In this document: positions 63,487 through 64,000 of the stretch, piece after piece
Layout: the number at the start of each line of letters is the position of its first letter
Position numbering within the stretch: position 1 is the first letter of the stretch
Assembly (NCBI RefSeq): GCF_025961475.1
Contig: NZ_JAOQNS010000003.1
Span: forward strand, 134,501 to 198,500
Length of the DNA stretch: 64,000 nt
Direction of reading: 5' to 3'
DNA from: Rhodobium gokarnense
GTDB taxonomy: Bacteria; Pseudomonadota; Alphaproteobacteria; Rhizobiales; Rhodobiaceae
Notes under the pieces: model-generated
What the model saw: the letters and a program-made list of their open reading frames with translations, nothing else
What the model was told of the DNA's origin: nothing
Databases searched by the model: none
Program-made: the position numbers and the translations under genes

Positions 63487-64000
63487 ATGTCATCTTGCGT
63501 AAAAGTCGCCGCCATTCACGCCGCCTCGGTATTCCTCGATCGCAAGAAATCGACAGAAAAGGCCATCGGCTTGATCCGCGAGGCGGCCCGCTCTGGCGCC
63601 GAACTCATCGCTTTTCCGGAGTCCTTTATCCCCGGTTTTCCCGTCTGGGCGGCCCTCTGGCCGCCGATCGACAACCACGATCTCTTTGCCGCGATGGCCC
63701 GGGAGTCGGTGCTGGTCGACGGGCCGGAGATGAACATGCTTCGCGCCGAGGCGCGCGAGCTTGGCGTGTTCCTGTCCGTGGGCTTCAGCGAGAAGTCCCC
63801 GGTCAGTGTCGGCGGGCTGTGGAACGCCAATGTGCTGATCGGCGACGACGGATCGATCCTGACGCATCACCGCAAGATCGTGCCGACCTTCTATGAAAAG
63901 CTGATCTGGGCGTCCGGCGACGGCGCCGGCCTGGCGGTCGCCGACACGCGGCTCGGCAAGATCGGCGCGCTGATCTGCGGCGAGAACGCCAACCCGCTCG
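63487..64000 (+). CDS. Nitrilase, 3' end cut by the window edge
   Basis: The first 171 residues are present. All three catalytic residues of the nitrilase superfamily can be seen: Glu45 in IAFPESFIPGFP, Lys130 in HHRKIVPTFYEKLIW and Cys164 in ALICGENANPL. The segments RKIVPTFYEKLIW and CGENANPL are those of true nitrilases rather than amidases. It hydrolyses a nitrile directly to carboxylic acid and ammonia. With the aldoxime dehydratase two genes away it would complete an aldoxime to acid route. The rest of the gene lies beyond base 64000. Confidence 0.9.
   Translation, partial: MSSCVKVAAIHAASVFLDRKKSTEKAIGLIREAARSGAELIAFPESFIPGFPVWAALWPPIDNHDLFAAMARESVLVDGPEMNMLRAEARELGVFLSVGFSEKSPVSVGGLWNANVLIGDDGSILTHHRKIVPTFYEKLIWASGDGAGLAVADTRLGKIGALICGENANPL

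Overview
The window is GC-rich, densely packed DNA typical of an alphaproteobacterium, most likely of the order Hyphomicrobiales (Rhizobiales). The evidence is the nif, hyp and dct gene content, the sigma-54 promoters with NifA sites, the ATGA-coupled operons and the dispersed intergenic repeats. Genus cannot be told from the sequence. No rRNA, tRNA, CRISPR array, transposase or phage gene was recognised.

Layout. 1-4042: a cut-off CoA-binding acyl-CoA synthetase, an exported AprI/Inh-type protease inhibitor, an aminotransferase and an SDR dehydrogenase. 4043-4478: a repeat-filled spacer. 4479-11092: a TRAP dicarboxylate-type transporter (dctM, dctQ, dctP) with its own DctB/DctD two-component system and a clear -24/-12 promoter in front of dctP. 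11164-23321: a TerB-like protein, then a Fis-type AAA+ regulator divergent from an unusual export cluster: SCP2-like protein, RND adaptor, RND pump with a long histone-like tail, two Pro/Gln/Tyr-rich secreted proteins, a sulfur-globule-type Gly/Tyr/Trp protein and a DUF4412-like exported protein, closed by a strong terminator. 23457-30238: hydrogenase maturation genes hypX and hypABCDE, with a diguanylate cyclase between hypX and hypE. 30404-31920: three small exported proteins, including a DUF411 metal-binding protein and a cytochrome c'. 31985-34365: phnX and zwf.

34506-42216 is a nitrogen-fixation operon read leftwards: iscA-nifU-nifS-nifV-cysE(nifP)-TPR-nifW-nifZ-nifM-fccB-like. Its promoter region holds a -24/-12 element, an IHF match and three TGT-N10-ACA NifA sites. 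Directly upstream lies modE-modA-modB-modC (42504-45949), with a ModE-type palindrome at modE, so molybdate supply sits beside Mo-nitrogenase assembly. The nitrogenase structural genes are not in the window.

46155-58696 looks like one catabolic locus: a leftward operon (gntR, ICL/PEP-mutase-type lyase, leuD-like, leuC-like, M81/MlrC peptidase, gamma-glutamyltransferase-like hydrolase) divergent from a complete Dpp-type ABC importer, with an AT-rich palindrome in the shared promoter region. Its substrate is unknown. 58727-61227: a LysR regulator and a CoA-acylating methylmalonate-semialdehyde dehydrogenase. 61302-64000: an aldoxime dehydratase, a LysR regulator and a nitrilase cut by the window end, together a probable aldoxime-nitrile-carboxylate pathway.

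The least conventional parts are the RND/SCP2/low-complexity cluster, the gntR-lyase-leuDC-mlrC-ggt-dpp locus, and a flavocytochrome-c-sulfide-dehydrogenase-like protein in the nif operon that lacks one of the two cysteines of the family's redox disulfide.
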